The position numbers and the translations under genes are program-made. From Ustilaginoidea virens (lineage: Eukaryota > Ascomycota > Sordariomycetes > Hypocreales > Clavicipitaceae), in contig NC_057318.1 in NCBI RefSeq assembly GCF_000687475.1, forward strand, positions 248,001 to 312,000: a stretch of DNA of 64,000 nt, in the 5' to 3' direction. The notes beneath the pieces are model-generated. The model saw only the letters and a program-made list of their open reading frames with translations. It ran no database searches and was not told the origin of the DNA. Position 1 is the first letter of the stretch. Every line of letters begins with the position of its first letter. This document shows, in pieces, positions 21,781 through 32,213 of this stretch.

Positions 21781-21860
21781 AAACCACTCTAATAAGCTGC
21801 CGAAGCTGCCGAAGCTGCCGCGATCCACCGGAATCGGGGGCGGAAGATGCATCCAGGCGC
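21781..21860 (+). promoter_or_regulatory. Conserved upstream box of array member 2
   Basis: AACCACTCTAATAAGCTGCC-GAAGCTGCCGAAGCTGCCG, then CACCGGAATCGGGGGCGGAAG and CATCCAGGCG, matches the block order at 20814. Here the GCTGCCGAA unit is triplicated, a possible multiplication of a binding site. Confidence 0.45.
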
Positions 21861-22039
21861 CGATGCCTCCGTAGGTCCCCAGCGCAGGCCAATCGTATCC
21901 ATTCGCGACTTTGACGGAGCCGGCATTAACAGCCGTCGAAACCGTATTCACTGTCCTCTAACACAGCACGCATGGACAGCCCGGCAATGACAGCCGTCTG
22001 CTCCGAGGACCGCCTCGCTCAAAGAAGCCGCAGAAGAAA

Positions 22040-22047
22040 CATAAAAA
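22040..22047 (+). promoter_or_regulatory. TATA-like box of array member 2
   Basis: CATAAAAA after AAAGAAGCCGCAGAAGAAA, 209 bp before the start codon and followed by CCCCCTCATCACCAGCCATT, as in member 1 (CCTCGTCGCCAGCCAT). Confidence 0.55.
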
Positions 22048-22248
22048 CCCCCTCATCACCAGCCATTTCCCTCTCTACTGCTCTTGAGATGAAGTAAGCT
22101 GATTATATATACCGTACACATTGGTAACTTATTTCCGAGAACACCCCTTGTCGAGCTGTAGCTAACCAATTGCCAAGCTTAAGCAAGACACTCTGAGCTT
22201 TTTAATCCCCCTTTGCAGAGCCACCGGACAATCCACCTACGCCCAGCC

Positions 22249-22509
22249 ATGCGGATCGCATCCTTTTCTCGGTTGCTTGCAATGGCGCCTTTGTTAGCTC
22301 GAGTGCGGTCTGCGCCAGCTGATGCAAGTAAAGACGCGGTTGCCGGTTGGCAAATCACCGGGTGTCGCATTCAAGGCTATGCGAAGTGGGCAAAGGAATG
22401 CACAGGAGAGGGGGGCGTTTGCAGCTGCAACGGGTCTCGTTATAGCTGCTCTAGCCTTGGGAGAACTCGTCAATGCGAAGAACTGGGTTGTTCGTGTACG
22501 TCTAGCTAG
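22249..22509 (+). CDS. Small secreted 8-cysteine protein, array member 2
   Basis: 86 residues, no intron. The leader MRIASFSRLLAMAPLLARVRSA should be cleaved near residue 22. Cysteines fall at exactly the same positions as in member 1 (39, 51, 58, 60, 67, 76, 81, 83), and the segments GRTRQC-x3-LGC-x-C are shared, so members 1 and 2 are the closest intact pair (start codons 989 bp apart). Between the cysteines most residues differ (GWQITGCRIQGYAKWAKEC against KSIAHCRLEGVGAWAQRC). The upstream ATG at 22213 in the same frame would give a hydrophilic leader without a signal peptide and is rejected. The 3' flank shows only a weak match (TTGGCGGATA) to the shared 3'-UTR block. Confidence 0.85.
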   Translation: MRIASFSRLLAMAPLLARVRSAPADASKDAVAGWQITGCRIQGYAKWAKECTGEGGVCSCNGSRYSCSSLGRTRQCEELGCSCTSS

Positions 22510-23590
22510 GATTCAATTGGCGGATATACTGTCTTCTGATGGTTATATAGCATGTTGTGCTTTCCACGGATCAGGCGAGACAGGTTTTTGTGCCGGCACT
22601 CGGGTTTCCTAAGTAGATTCACTACGGAGGCACTACAAATTGGCGTAGTTAGCCGTCGCTAGCCCCAGCAATCTAGAGTACTTAACATAAATTGTTGCGC
22701 GCGCCTTGATTGGCGCTGTCTGCCGCGCCTAGAATACTAAGGGTCGGCCCTACCTGAAGGCACCTTGCAGCCTGCAGTCTTTTCCTCCATTTAAGTAATT
22801 ACACCAACTTGCTGCTAAAGAGGAATAAAGCAATTCTATTAAGGCTGGTAAAAGCAGACGATGACTATGTAGGCCAACTTGATCCGTCCTCTTGCCAATT
22901 ATTCTTTACTTCTAATTAACTTTAGGAACTCCGTGGAATCTTGTTGCTTGAATGACGACGTTTTCCTACTACCGAGCTTCCCGCGATCTACTGGGATTAG
23001 TAACGAAAACGGTTTGTAGGTGATAATCCTCGTGGAAGGTTAAATTGATAGACTCGGTTTAATGCTCTATTTAAGCAGCCTTGGTGCCTTTTATTGTGCG
23101 CTGTTTGCTAGCCGGCCCAGGCACCAAGTCACCGGCACTTGTATACATATCTATACCCTATGCAGCGCAACCGGTCCTCCATCTCAGTTGACTACCTGAG
23201 CCGGTAGCCGCCACGCCGCTGCTTTGACACGACGGCAGTTGATATCGCTGCGGGGTTATCCACCCGGTTAACAACCCCCTGATTAATAGTGCCCAGGCAC
23301 ACTTGGTTTGATGCCCTGCATGATTCTCCATAGGCCGCTGCTGCCAACAGATGCGCCCAGTGCTTGCTGCGCGATTATCCTGGCCCTTGAACTCGGGAAA
23401 GTCGAGACTCGACTCTTGATCATGCACGGGGCATAGTTCACGTGTTGCTTTACAGCTGCACTGATTTACCCCACGCAGTCGATGGCATCCTTGCCCTGGT
23501 CGCCGCGCAGCAGGGAAAGGCGGGCGCTAACCGGGTGCTCCGAGTCCGTACTCCGTACTCCGTACTCCGTGGCGCCGAGTCGCCGACTCC
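22510..23590 (+). other. Array spacer with degraded promoter-like remnants
   Basis: No intact gene. Near 22965-23030 there is a degraded match to the upstream box (CTACCGAGCTTCCCGCGATCT, ACTGGGATTAG), and near 23160-23240 ATGCAGCGC followed by TCCATCTCAGTTG and CGCCGCTGCT weakly resembles the leader-coding sequence of the family. I read this as a further heavily decayed copy, at low confidence. Confidence 0.35.
23551..23572. repeat. (TCCGTAC)n short tandem repeat
   Basis: Three units of TCCGTAC/TACTCCG. The same TACTCCGTA core forms a perfect palindrome at 48246-48267 and appears near 4827 and 10522. Confidence 0.8.
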
Positions 23591-23629
23591 ATCTGCGCGA
23601 TGTGATGCGTCGTCAATTGGTCCTAACCA

Positions 23630-23880
23630 TCGGCAAGAGCCCCCCACCCTGTGCCTTTTGTAAGACTCCTTGCGCAGAGCCGACCTCTCAGATCTGACTC
23701 GCGTGTGCGAGGGCAGGGGTTGTCCGCGCGTGACAGAAATAAGGTGTGGTACCTGACGTGGCGGATGCAAGGCAGGCTATCTGCATGGTCCGCTTGCAAG
23801 GTCGACAGGGTGCTGTTGTCACGAGATGGATACTTGCCCGGGATAGCCCGGTTGCGGTGCGCTGAATACATGGATCAATT
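23630..23880 (+). pseudogene. Deletion relic of an array member (5'-UTR box + C-terminus + 3'-UTR)
   Basis: Three landmarks of the family appear in order but too close together. AGAGCCCCCCACCCTGTGCC-TTTTG at 23639-23660 matches the 5'-UTR box. GTGTGC-x-GGCAGGGGTTGTCCGCGCGTG at 23703-23731 matches the last codons of member 3 (last CxC cysteine mutated to Arg). CTGACGTGGCGGATGCAAGGC and GACAGGGTGCTGTTGTCACG at 23753-23823 match the 3'-UTR of member 4. The signal peptide and first five cysteines are missing or unrecognisable. This looks like an internal deletion followed by decay. Confidence 0.65.
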
Positions 23881-23999
23881 ATCAGTCTCAAAGTAGCGCC
23901 GTCTGTGTCTAGGCCGTGTTTTTGTCGGCGAGGTTCACACAGGCAATGCCGGCTCGCTATTAGCTAGATACAGTTAGTATAGGGCCGGCCCTTGTGCTA

Positions 24000-24500
24000 G
24001 AGCCATTTGGCTTTCTTAAACTGCCGAACCTCACGGGCACCCAGTCCCCATACCCACCTACTGAAAGACTAGAGATTGACGATAATATTGATGACGATAG
24101 AACCGGACCTACTGACGAATCACAATGCGCAGCAGCCGCCCACGGACCCTTGCTAGCGTCCCCCGCACGGGCGGCTGCGGGACCCTCCGTGCCGGCGGGT
24201 CGAGCCCCGGCCCCGGGCCGTTTAAGCTTTCGACCCACCCGCCGCGACTCGCGTCCCGGCAAATAACGGCGCCCGGCGCCCTCGCCACCGCCACGTCGCT
24301 GCTGGGGAGAACAGGCCGACGCTGCGAATCCGGCGCCTGTTCTGCCAGCTAGCGCTGCTTGCAAGCACGGCAAGCCTGCCCACAACTCGCTGGCCCGTGG
24401 TCCCGCCGGTTACTCGTGCTCGTTGCTTTGCCACGGCAGCGGAGACTGATGAGGGCTGCTGCTGGATATCCCCGGATTTGCTGATCCCCCGATCAAACAG
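24000..24500. other. Relic upstream box followed by a GC-rich island
   Basis: AGCCATTTGGCTTTCTTAAA-CTGCCGAACCTC near 24001-24032 matches the conserved upstream box of members 1 and 5. Beyond it 24125-24300 is very rich in GC (long runs of CGCC, GGCCCCGGGCC), unlike the rest of the array spacer DNA. No TATA-like box or leader sequence follows at the expected distance. The 75-residue open frame here has no signal peptide and no family cysteine pattern. Confidence 0.4.
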
Positions 24501-24911
24501 CACCCCTGGATAGCCGCTGCTCTGCGTGACTTTCATCTACCGCTGCCATCGCGGTAAGGTGTGCTGCCACTGCCAGTTGCGCTGCGGCTTGTTGATGGGG
24601 GTGCAATTCTGGGCGCCTACCGACTCCGCAATGTCGAGTCTTGACAGCCCACCATGCATGCTCTTAGTTTGCGTGCTGCTTAAAGCTGCACTGTAGTACC
24701 TCGCGAGTGGAATCGGGGGCATTGATATCAATCGGAATCTGCGCGGGGAAAGGCCGGCGTCCGACCTTATCTAGGCGACCATGCTTGTACGTCTCGGGTG
24801 GAAGCAGAACAAGACCCCCGCGAAGCTGACTGCTAGACGCCCATCAAGCTGCCGACCAAAGCCCGTTCTCGGGAACTGCCCTCGCCAGAACAAAGAAGAA
24901 GCAAAGCAAAG

Positions 24912-24919
24912 TATAAATA
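24912..24919 (+). promoter_or_regulatory. TATA-like box of array member 3
   Basis: TATAAATA after AAAGAAGAAGCAAAGCAAAG, 208 bp upstream of the start codon, followed by CCCCATCACTCCCTCGCCAT. Confidence 0.6.
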
Positions 24920-25119
24920 CCCCATCACTCCCTCGCCATGTCCGACTCCTACCCTCGACACCAAGCAAGTCGGTTTTCACCCATACGTCTACAAACATCT
25001 CCCTCTTAAACTGCGCCCATTGTATGCAACCCAACAACCGCCGAGATCAGGCAAGAAACCACGGCCGTTCCATTTCTAACCATCCGTCAGAACCCCCAAC
25101 ACTCGCCTTTTCTTCAGCC

Positions 25120-25392
25120 ATGCGGATCGTATCCTTCTCTCAGCTGCTCGCCATGGCGCCGTTGCTCCTGCTACCTGCACTGGCTGATCCGATCGACGAC
25201 AAGGCCCGTCCTTGGCACATTCACAAGTGCGGGAGTACCCGCCCTGGGTTGTGGCCAGAGGCCTGCTTGCTGCCGCCATCTTGCAGCTGCAGCCCAGAGG
25301 GCAAGTATAGCTGCGTCGGCCCAAAAATGACTAAAGTGTGCACCGGCTGGGGCTGTACGTGCGTGCAGGGCCAAGATGCGGGCGACGCCTGA
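25120..25392 (+). CDS. Small secreted 8-cysteine protein, array member 3
   Basis: 90 residues, no intron, the longest intact member. The leader MRIVSFSQLLAMAPLLLLPALA is cleaved near residue 22 (ALA-DP). Cysteines 37, 49, 55, 57, 65, 74, 79 and 81 give C-x11-C-x5-C-x-C-x7-C-x8-C-x4-C-x-C. A nine-residue acidic tail (QGQDAGDA) after the last cysteine is not found in other members. The frame is open upstream to 24781, yet the 5'-UTR motif (AGAACCCCCAACACTCGCC) and the family alignment fix this ATG. The 3' flank (GACGGATGCAAGGC, then GCGAGATGGATA) keeps the shared 3'-UTR block. Confidence 0.85.
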   Translation: MRIVSFSQLLAMAPLLLLPALADPIDDKARPWHIHKCGSTRPGLWPEACLLPPSCSCSPEGKYSCVGPKMTKVCTGWGCTCVQGQDAGDA

Positions 25393-25644
25393 TTTGACGG
25401 ATGCAAGGCAGCTTGAGCATGGTACGGGAGGACACATGGGAGGGGTACCGGTGTCGCGAGATGGATATAACTTGCACCGGACGGCCTGTCTGTAGTGCAT
25501 CGGGAAGATGGTTTACGGGATAGCAACGTGTCGTAGCTGTCTGATGACCAAGAAGCGGCGCCGACTGTATTTCGACGCTGTATAGTTGGATTCTCTTGCG
25601 CACGGCCGGCTGGCCATTAGCTAGCTACAATTGGAACCCCAGGC

Positions 25645-25725
25645 TCAAGCCACGTTCTTGAAACTGCCGAAACCCCCTGATATGCACCGGGATTGGTGGT
25701 GGGAGGTCGGTATTCAGGAGTTGGG
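25645..25725 (+). promoter_or_regulatory. Conserved upstream box before the truncated copy at 25948
   Basis: CAAGCCACGTTCTTGAAACTGC-CGAAACCCCCTGATATGCACC, then GGGATTGGTGGTGGGAGGTCG and TATTCAGGAG, aligns with the box at 20814. It belongs to a copy whose coding part is truncated, so it is probably a passenger here. Confidence 0.45.
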
Positions 25726-25947
25726 TCTCGCGTCTTACGCCCAGTGATTGTTGCATGAACGGCCCACCTATTCTAGTTTCAAGGCTCAGACTAACAAAGC
25801 CGTCTGGTTTTAGAACTGCCGCATAAAAGAAGAAGCAAGACACATGTTCAATAGCTTGCATTTTCCTTCTTTGCCGTTTCTCCTCCAACCTACCCTTCAA
25901 GGGCCCAGCGCCAGAGCCCTCGTGGACAAAGCACCCACCCCCCAGCC

Positions 25948-26079
25948 ATGCGGATCACGTCCTTGTCTCCGCTGCTTACAGCGGCACCGTGGCTGGCATC
26001 GTACACGTTGGCTAATCCGATCCAAGAGGGGGCTCCTTGGCGAGTTTATTATCGCGGCACGCGGTGTGTGCAAAACTAG
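25948..26079 (+). pseudogene. Truncated array copy (leader retained, cysteine domain lost)
   Basis: The frame gives a 43-residue product: a family leader (MRITSLSPLLTAAPWLASYTLA, then NP), ten residues of mature N-terminus and a single cysteine before TAG. The DNA directly after (CCTGTTGTGGCGGATACAAG-GCGG, then ACACTTG) is already the family's 3'-UTR block. A deletion has therefore removed seven of the eight cysteines. The signal peptide is still intact, so a secreted 20-residue peptide could be made, but I treat it as a pseudogene. Confidence 0.7.
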
Positions 26080-26404
26080 GTGCGGTGCCTGTTGTGGCGG
26101 ATACAAGGCGGACATTGTACACTTGGCCGGGTGATGTGTCGGACTTTGCAACTGGGATGCTTTTGCTTCGCGGAGCCAGTTGCACCGGGTGGCTCGGGGA
26201 ATACTATATTTGAAAGCTGCAGTATCCCCGATCTGTACAGCTGTGATTCTGCACGTGCTGGCAAACGGTCCGGCTTTGCAGGCTCGAGCTACTTCTTTGT
26301 ACTGCTATATTCGTGACTACCTACAGGGGTGTATGGCACATGGCGGCATCAGGAAGGGGCTGCGCCGTACTAGCCTATTTCATGGTTTGCCTCGCTACAG
26401 CCAG

Positions 26405-26620
26405 AAGCTGGGGGAAAAGTAACAAAATCTCATCATCAGCCGTGGCCATGTCCAACCTCTGACCAAGCAAGCCTCATTCATATCTTCATCTGTTGTCAAC
26501 CTGCCCCCTTGCCTCCCAACTTACCAGCGCCTAGCTACCGACATCCTAAACGCCAGACCACCCTTCCCCTTCGCTGGCTATTGCCACACTTGGCTTGGCA
26601 GGGTCATGGGCATGTCTTGA
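26405..26620 (+). pseudogene. Promoter/5'-UTR relic of an array member
   Basis: CATCATCAGCCGTGGCCATGTCC and GACCAAGCAAGCC align with the transcript-leader region of member 3 (CATCACTCCCTCGCCATGTCC, CACCAAGCAAG), and TTCGCTGGCTATTGCC about 120 bp later weakly resembles the leader codons SQLLAIA. No start codon, signal peptide or cysteine frame remains. Confidence 0.4.
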
Positions 26621-26996
26621 CGCGATTTATGCTCGCACAGAATACTACTAGACCAGTTTCTCAGCAGGCCACCACATCATCAATGCAATCGAGTCATGAC
26701 CACGTAATACTGCCCCCTCGGTTTTGGGCCATGTCACATGGCATTCGTCGCCCACGTGCTTTATAGCCATGATTCGTGCATCTTGTGCTTCTGGCACGTC
26801 CATCTGTGCACAGCCAAACAAGGCCCGTGCGAAAGAACTTGAAGCGCATGCCGCCATCTGCTATAGATTAAGAATCCCCCTACCATGCGCCCCATACGGG
26901 CCCGCCCTCTTTGCACGCACGGATCGCCCGTGCGAGTACCGCCTAAAGCCATCTTAGCCTGAGCATCTCCTGACGAAAAGAAGAAACAAAGAAAAA

Positions 26997-27007
26997 GCTT
27001 AAGAACC
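26997..27007 (+). promoter_or_regulatory. Degenerate TATA-like region of array member 4
   Basis: GCTTAAGAACC after GAAAAGAAGAAACAAAGAAAA, about 215 bp upstream of the start codon. It occupies the TATA position of the other members but has lost the ATAAATA core, so expression strength may differ. Confidence 0.4.
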
Positions 27008-27212
27008 GCATCCAACCCGCCATCTGTATATACTCTCGGGAGTCTTCACACCAGGCATGCCGATGTCAAAGTACACATCATCGACCCACCGGCTTCCCTC
27101 GTGCCTGACCATATTCCCTGCAAGTTCGCAACGCCAAAACTCAAGCAAGCGAATACACCGCGGTCGGCGGTTTCAGAGTTCAAACCCCCCCCCCCCCCCG
27201 TTTCACTTGGCC

Positions 27213-27464
27213 ATGCGGATCGCATCTTTCTCCCAGCTACTGGCCGTGGCGCCGTTGCTAGCATTGCCTGCATTGGCCAATCCGATTACGCCCGGGCTTC
27301 CCAAGCATGTATGGGTACGGTGTGGAACTACTCCGCCAACAGACTATCCAGACGAGTGCTACAACAGCAACTCTTGCTCCTGCGGCAACAGCGGATTTAC
27401 CTGCAACAACAGAGGACTGAGGGATAAGTGCGTAGCCGGTGGCTGTTCGTGCATTGTTAGGTAG
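27213..27464 (+). CDS. Small secreted 8-cysteine protein, array member 4
   Basis: 83 residues, no intron. The leader MRIASFSQLLAVAPLLALPALA is the consensus form and is cleaved near 22 (ALA-NP). Cysteines 37, 49, 55, 57, 64, 73, 78 and 80 give C-x11-C-x5-C-x-C-x6-C-x8-C-x4-C-x-C, the commonest spacing in the array. The mature sequence is rich in Asn, Ser and Pro (YNSNSCSCGNSGFTCNN). A run of 13-14 C residues lies 15-30 bp before the ATG, in the 5' UTR. The 3' flank carries the fullest 3'-UTR block (GGACGGATGCGAGGCGG, then GACAGGGTGCTATTTTCACG). Start chosen by family alignment; the open frame continues upstream to 27057. Confidence 0.87.
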   Translation: MRIASFSQLLAVAPLLALPALANPITPGLPKHVWVRCGTTPPTDYPDECYNSNSCSCGNSGFTCNNRGLRDKCVAGGCSCIVR

Positions 27465-28167
27465 GGGAGGCACCTGGCGTGGACGGATGCGAGGCGGAAC
27501 CATCTACACTTGACAGGGTGCTATTTTCACGAGATGGATATTTCCAGACACAAAGACTGATACATGAGCGTCTTGCACTGGGTGACCAGGTTGAAGTTGC
27601 AAGCTGTGGATGTCTCACGTTTTTAAAGCTAGCCACTGTAGTGATAGTTATAGGCCATGTGAGATAGTTATCCCTACTCTTTACAGTTTGCGATTATCGT
27701 GTGCGCAGGCAAAAGTACCGCATAGCGACGAGATAACTCACCCTCCAGGAGACGATCCTCACCCGCCCTCCCCCGTGGAAGCAAAACAAAAGCCAACAAC
27801 AATAGCTGCAACTTGAACCCCGCGTCCGGCAACCTATGCAGGCCCGGATCCTTTCCACGGCTGGCCGGTCAACCTGGAATCGCCCGTAGATTATAGTGCC
27901 GCCCATTTCCACGCACCCAACAACCACCCCCACGGAACACGGGGAGGGGGGGGGGGGGGGGCGGGGTGGGTTACATCACTGACACAACGACTGCTCGCAG
28001 GTGTTTTCCTCCCGGCTCTCGGGTTTCCCGTATAGATAAGCAATGAGGCACTAGATACTGGTGTAGTTAGGAGCACCTAGACAAACTAGTCAAGAGTAAT
28101 ATACATCTATAGTGCCGCCCAAAGCCATCTGTTTCGAGCATCGCCTGGCCAAAAGAAAACAAGAAAA

Positions 28168-28178
28168 GTTTAAATACC
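28168..28178 (+). promoter_or_regulatory. TATA-like box of the decayed copy at 28371
   Basis: GTTTAAATACC after CCAAAAGAAAACAAGAAAA, at the usual distance (about 200 bp) before the start codon. Upstream AAAGCCATCTGTTTCGAGCA-TCGCCTGG matches members 4 (26947) and the relic at 38777. Confidence 0.45.
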
Positions 28179-28370
28179 ATAGCACGCCCACCTCTCCATC
28201 CCCTTTCACATCAGGCAAGGCCGATTTATCCCATATATTTACGGACCTGTAATTTGCGCGATTACCTGCTCTAGTTACCTACAGCTGATCAACGCCAAGC
28301 TCGAGCGGGCAATACACCGCGGACAACGTCGCCAGCCCTTTGCTGCACCAAACCGTCCTTCTCCTCAGCT

Positions 28371-28500
28371 ATGCGTATCGCATCTACCTCTGCTTGCTAA
28401 GGCGCTATTGCTAGCATTAACTAAATCAATTGGCTCAAGTAGAAACCTGCTCGGCGTATTTTACATCGTTATGGGACCCCGAGGAACTTGCGGATTTGGT
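28371..28500 (+). pseudogene. Decayed array copy (leader broken by stop)
   Basis: ATG CGT ATC GCA TCT ACC starts the family leader (MRIAST), but a small deletion shifts the frame and gives TGC TAA after nine codons. The following GGCGCTATTGCTAGCATTAA still matches the leader DNA (APLLALA). No cysteine frame can be followed afterwards. Its promoter region is well preserved, so a non-coding transcript is possible. Confidence 0.65.
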
Positions 28501-31500
28501 TCCCCTGCTCAGGCCAATCGCGCGATCCATTAGTATGTGCCGCACGGCTGACTGAGCCAGGCGCCCACACGGTGGTGAAAGGGGGGGAGGGGGAGGGCAT
28601 CGCGATCCAGTTGGTCGCCAACCCACTGGCTTCAATATCCATCGTCGAAGGCGCTTCTAAGGCTGATGGCCTCGCCTTGTAAACTATATCACCATCACAA
28701 ATGCAGATAACGGGCAGGTACGCACAGGCGCGCATGTTTCCTTTCCTCAGTTCCGCAGGAGCAAGTTTCTGGCTTGATATCGCAATGCAAGTGCCCCTTA
28801 AATACGTGGATACATTTAAGCCGACGAATGGCTTGATGGGCTATGAGAAAAACCGTCTAAAGCGAAATTTGTGGTTTGCGCAAAATAAACATCTTGTAGA
28901 GATTTTACCTGCAGTTCATACATCAGGACGTACTACTCACTTTCCTGTCCAGACGACAGGGCTCGCGGGATTCCAATGCCGCCAGACAGCACGATATGTT
29001 TTCGGTTTTATGTTCAAGATCTCTAGGGTAGCTTTCCATATGTGCCAGTCTTATCGCGACCTTTTGATATCTCCTAATATCAGTTTCTAATCATGTTAGC
29101 CGCCACTCGGAGGTGGAGAAAAGTAAGGCATGCCAGTGTAGACAAGACCGGAGCCTCCCTCCTCGATCTTGCAATCATGCTTTTTCTTCCTATTGACAAG
29201 AATATAATGTGATAAAATATTATGAGAGATGTATTATGCAAGTTTCCTTGAACGGGGCTTTTCGTACCTTCGGCTTGCATTGACGGCTCGTCGTTGCGAG
29301 TGAGCAAAACACAACAAAGCATATTTGCAGAGTCAGTGCTCTATGATGGTAACGCCACCTAGGAACATCGCCTTACGTTGTTTAGCGTCGGGGTGAACGT
29401 CAGGTGTCTTCCCGTGAACTTCATGCCTGCTACAGCCCAGGAGAAGGCCGGAACTGCAGTCACGCTTACACCCCCAACGCAAGCCGAACGGGGGAACCGG
29501 ATCTTCTTTACCCCAATCTTGAGTAGAATGCCACCCTATTTGAAACCGGCGCGGGTTTTGGTCAAGCATAAGTGAAAGCAGCCGGCGTGCATCGCCACGC
29601 GCTCATCCCAATCAAACCCTCCCTCATTGCATCCTGCATTGCCAACCGACACACTGGCAACAACACAAGCCGACTTTTGACTGCAACCTCGCCCAGTGCT
29701 GAAGATTAGTTCCTCGCCTCCATAGGGCCTTGACGATCGGCCGCTCATGGCAACACCGCAGAATCGAAAGCGACAGCACCCAGAGGAGCTCTCGCAGAGC
29801 GGTCCCCGGCCAAGAAAGCCAAGACTTCCAGGGCAAAGGAATTTTCGCTAACATTCTGGGATAGACTACCGAGAGTCTGGCTTATATATCGTGTTGTACC
29901 GAGAGAACTTGACCTCGAAACAACTAGCCTTCTCTCCTGAAATTTGCAGTATCTGAAGGGATTACGACAGAACTTATTCACGAGACACGGCGGGCCAGAT
30001 CTCAATCATCTTCGAGGGGTGGGAGTCCATGTGTCCAATTGGAGAGCTTTACGTTTGTAAGACAATGCATCGTAGTTGTCTAGTATTCTGGTCCAAGAAA
30101 GACATGAGCTCCAGTGCCTCCTTTACTGCTCAAAGTCGAGGAACAAAGTCCACACCGTAGAGATGCGTTTCCTCTAAATTCAGGAAATCTTCTGCAAACG
30201 ACGACAAGTTAAATCAACATCTCGTCGACAATTATATATACCCCGAGGGATATAAGCGCTTCTGCAGCCGAGAAGCAGGCTGATTACAATTGGGCATACG
30301 ACACCCGTGCCATGCACGCATTACAAAACTACCAAGAGACGGCGCCGGCGTATGACGGCCATGCCCTACCACGCTGGCACAGGCAACACTTCAACTCTAC
30401 GCGCATCATGTCACTGCGCCCACGACGTCTGAAAGGCGGCCTGAGTATAACATGACTCAGCTCAGGTCATTTCAGAATGACAGACAGCCGTGAAATGTTT
30501 GTTGCAGGTGAAGCCGCTTTCAGAAACGCCAGAGACTCAGCGAAACGGCATCGAGACAGCTTCATTGGCCCTGCGAATAGAATACCAGAGCCACCCGATC
30601 GGCGGCGGGGACTCGAGAAGATCTTGCTGAGACCGACAACGCTTCAGCCCTTTACAGGCGATATGAGCCGGCAAATCGTATGGAACATGGTGCTTGGCAG
30701 GACCCGGATTACGCGCTGCAGCAAGAGATCGCTGATGGTAGCGACCATGTCTTACAAGATGATGCTGAAGTGGCTGGTGTTGTACCCAGGTATATACATA
30801 TATGCGGAGGTAGATTCACTGAATTCGAGTCGGGAATCAGCTGCCTTGGCCTTTGATGGTTTATCAACGAGCTTCATGTCCAGTTTCACGGCTATCACTA
30901 CAGAGCCTAAACGTTTGAGCAATGTCCATCACTCCGCCTTGGAGCTCCAAGAGAATCCACTCGTGTCAAGGTCAACCAAGTTTAGGCACAGCACGGCGCA
31001 CTACGGGGTTATCCAGGCGGGTAACAGCATCAACAGTCCAGTTCAAGCCATTTACATTGGGTGGAGTGATACATGCGTCGAGGAAAGGCCCACTTCCAGG
31101 ATGCCAGTGGTAAAGAGAATAAGACCGAGCTAAAGAATGGGGTGGAACAGACAGTAGATGGAACTCGATGTTATTGCTGGCAAAGCTCTGGTTCGGGACC
31201 GACATTCTGGGTGACGGAGACGCCAAAGGAAGCAAAAAGTCTCACCGAAGCAGATGATGAACATGGTGCTGCCGACTATGGATACTGCCTTGGTCGTATT
31301 TAGGTGCGCAATTTGATTTTTTGCCGTGCATGCTTTGTAGATGACGATGATGACTGATGAACTAACATACAGGTTCGATGCGGAAGAGAAAGAGATAGGA
31401 CTATCGCGGGTCGGAAAAGCACAAATCCGACATCCAACAGCAGCCTTCGTCCCTTCAGGAAGAGGCACGCCTTGACTGCCATCGGGTTAAAGTCATGCAC

Positions 31501-31529
31501 CCATTGGAAAGCAGTTGCATTCACCCAGT
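28501..31529. other. Insert region between the two sub-arrays, no supported gene
   Basis: About 3 kb without a family copy. Open frames of 80-218 residues exist on the + strand (28701-29090, 30477-31133), but I find no domain, signal peptide or splice pattern in them. The window is AT-richer than the flanks and may consist of degraded genes. Confidence 0.4.
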
Positions 31530-31793
31530 CTAACGGCGGCACTGGGGACAAGCCTGGCCCACCCGAGCGGTCATGTGATTCTGCGGTGCGGGAGTCGTGC
31601 AAAATCCACTCCTCCCCAATTTGGTGAGTTTCTGGCCGCAGTATTCAGGGTTCTTCTGGAAAAGATGACCACAGACACTACTGTAAAAGAGATACCATCC
31701 GCAATAGCACCCGGCAGGGCCATATGGGTTCCGGACCGGGTTTCGGCTTGCTACGAGACCGATTTGGCCTGGGCTAATGTCCGCTTGGGCCAT
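31530..31793 (-). CDS. Possible small Cys/His-rich protein or gene fragment
   Basis: An open frame of 87 residues beginning MAQADISPGQIGLV. The second half has a zinc-finger-like set of Cys and His: CYCGWYLFYSSVCGHLFQ, then EYCGQK, GFCTTPAPQNH and a terminal ACPQCRR. The C-x-C, C-x-H, C and C-x2-C arrangement looks like protein-coding sequence and not chance, and short proteins of this look occur in fungal genomes, but I cannot name a family. It may be the last exon of a longer, decayed gene, since minus-strand frames with partial sense continue to the left. Confidence 0.3.
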   Translation of the reverse strand: MAQADISPGQIGLVASRNPVRNPYGPAGCYCGWYLFYSSVCGHLFQKNPEYCGQKLTKLGRSGFCTTPAPQNHMTARVGQACPQCRR

Positions 31794-31975
31794 GGCAAAG
31801 GTGGTCTCTGTGGGCGATTAGCTAAGCAACGGGCAGGGCAATATTGAGTCTTACACGGAATTTATAAGGAACGTACGGATAAGGCAGCGAGTTTGAGTAA
31901 GGAGAAGAATGTTTCTTGTCATGGACGGAAAGAATTGCCATTAGTTGACCAGCAGAACGGTGCCTCTTATAGCGC

Positions 31976-32213
31976 GAGCCGCAAGCCGCAAGCCGCAAGC
32001 CGCAAGCCAGGTTGGTAAAGGAAGCCTGGTCGGTATGTATTGTATTGGTATTTTTACCCTGGATTATCAGGCGCCCATGTTTTGATCCCCGCCCGCTAAT
32101 CCCTTTGAAGTCTCATCGTAAACCGTGCAAAGCCTGCGATCTACCTGTTACGAGTAGGTTAGCATTTTGACAGAGGTAGAAGCCGCAAGCCAGGTTGGTA
32201 AATGAAGCCTGGT
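31976..32213. repeat. GCAAGCC microsatellite and a 34-bp direct repeat
   Basis: (GCAAGCC)n occupies 31976-32008. Its right end, AAGCCGCAAGCCAGGTTGGT followed by AAAGGAAGCCTGGT, recurs with one mismatch at 32180-32213. The two copies are 183 bp apart and may mark a small duplication or a recombination footprint. Confidence 0.7.

Noticed and set aside
24125..24352. 75-residue open frame in the GC-rich island as another array member
   Set aside because: Begins MRSS but lacks a hydrophobic leader and the cysteine frame; GC-rich chance frame.
30477..31133. 218-residue open frame on the + strand
   Set aside because: No recognisable domain; sequence looks non-coding and overlaps competing frames on the minus strand.
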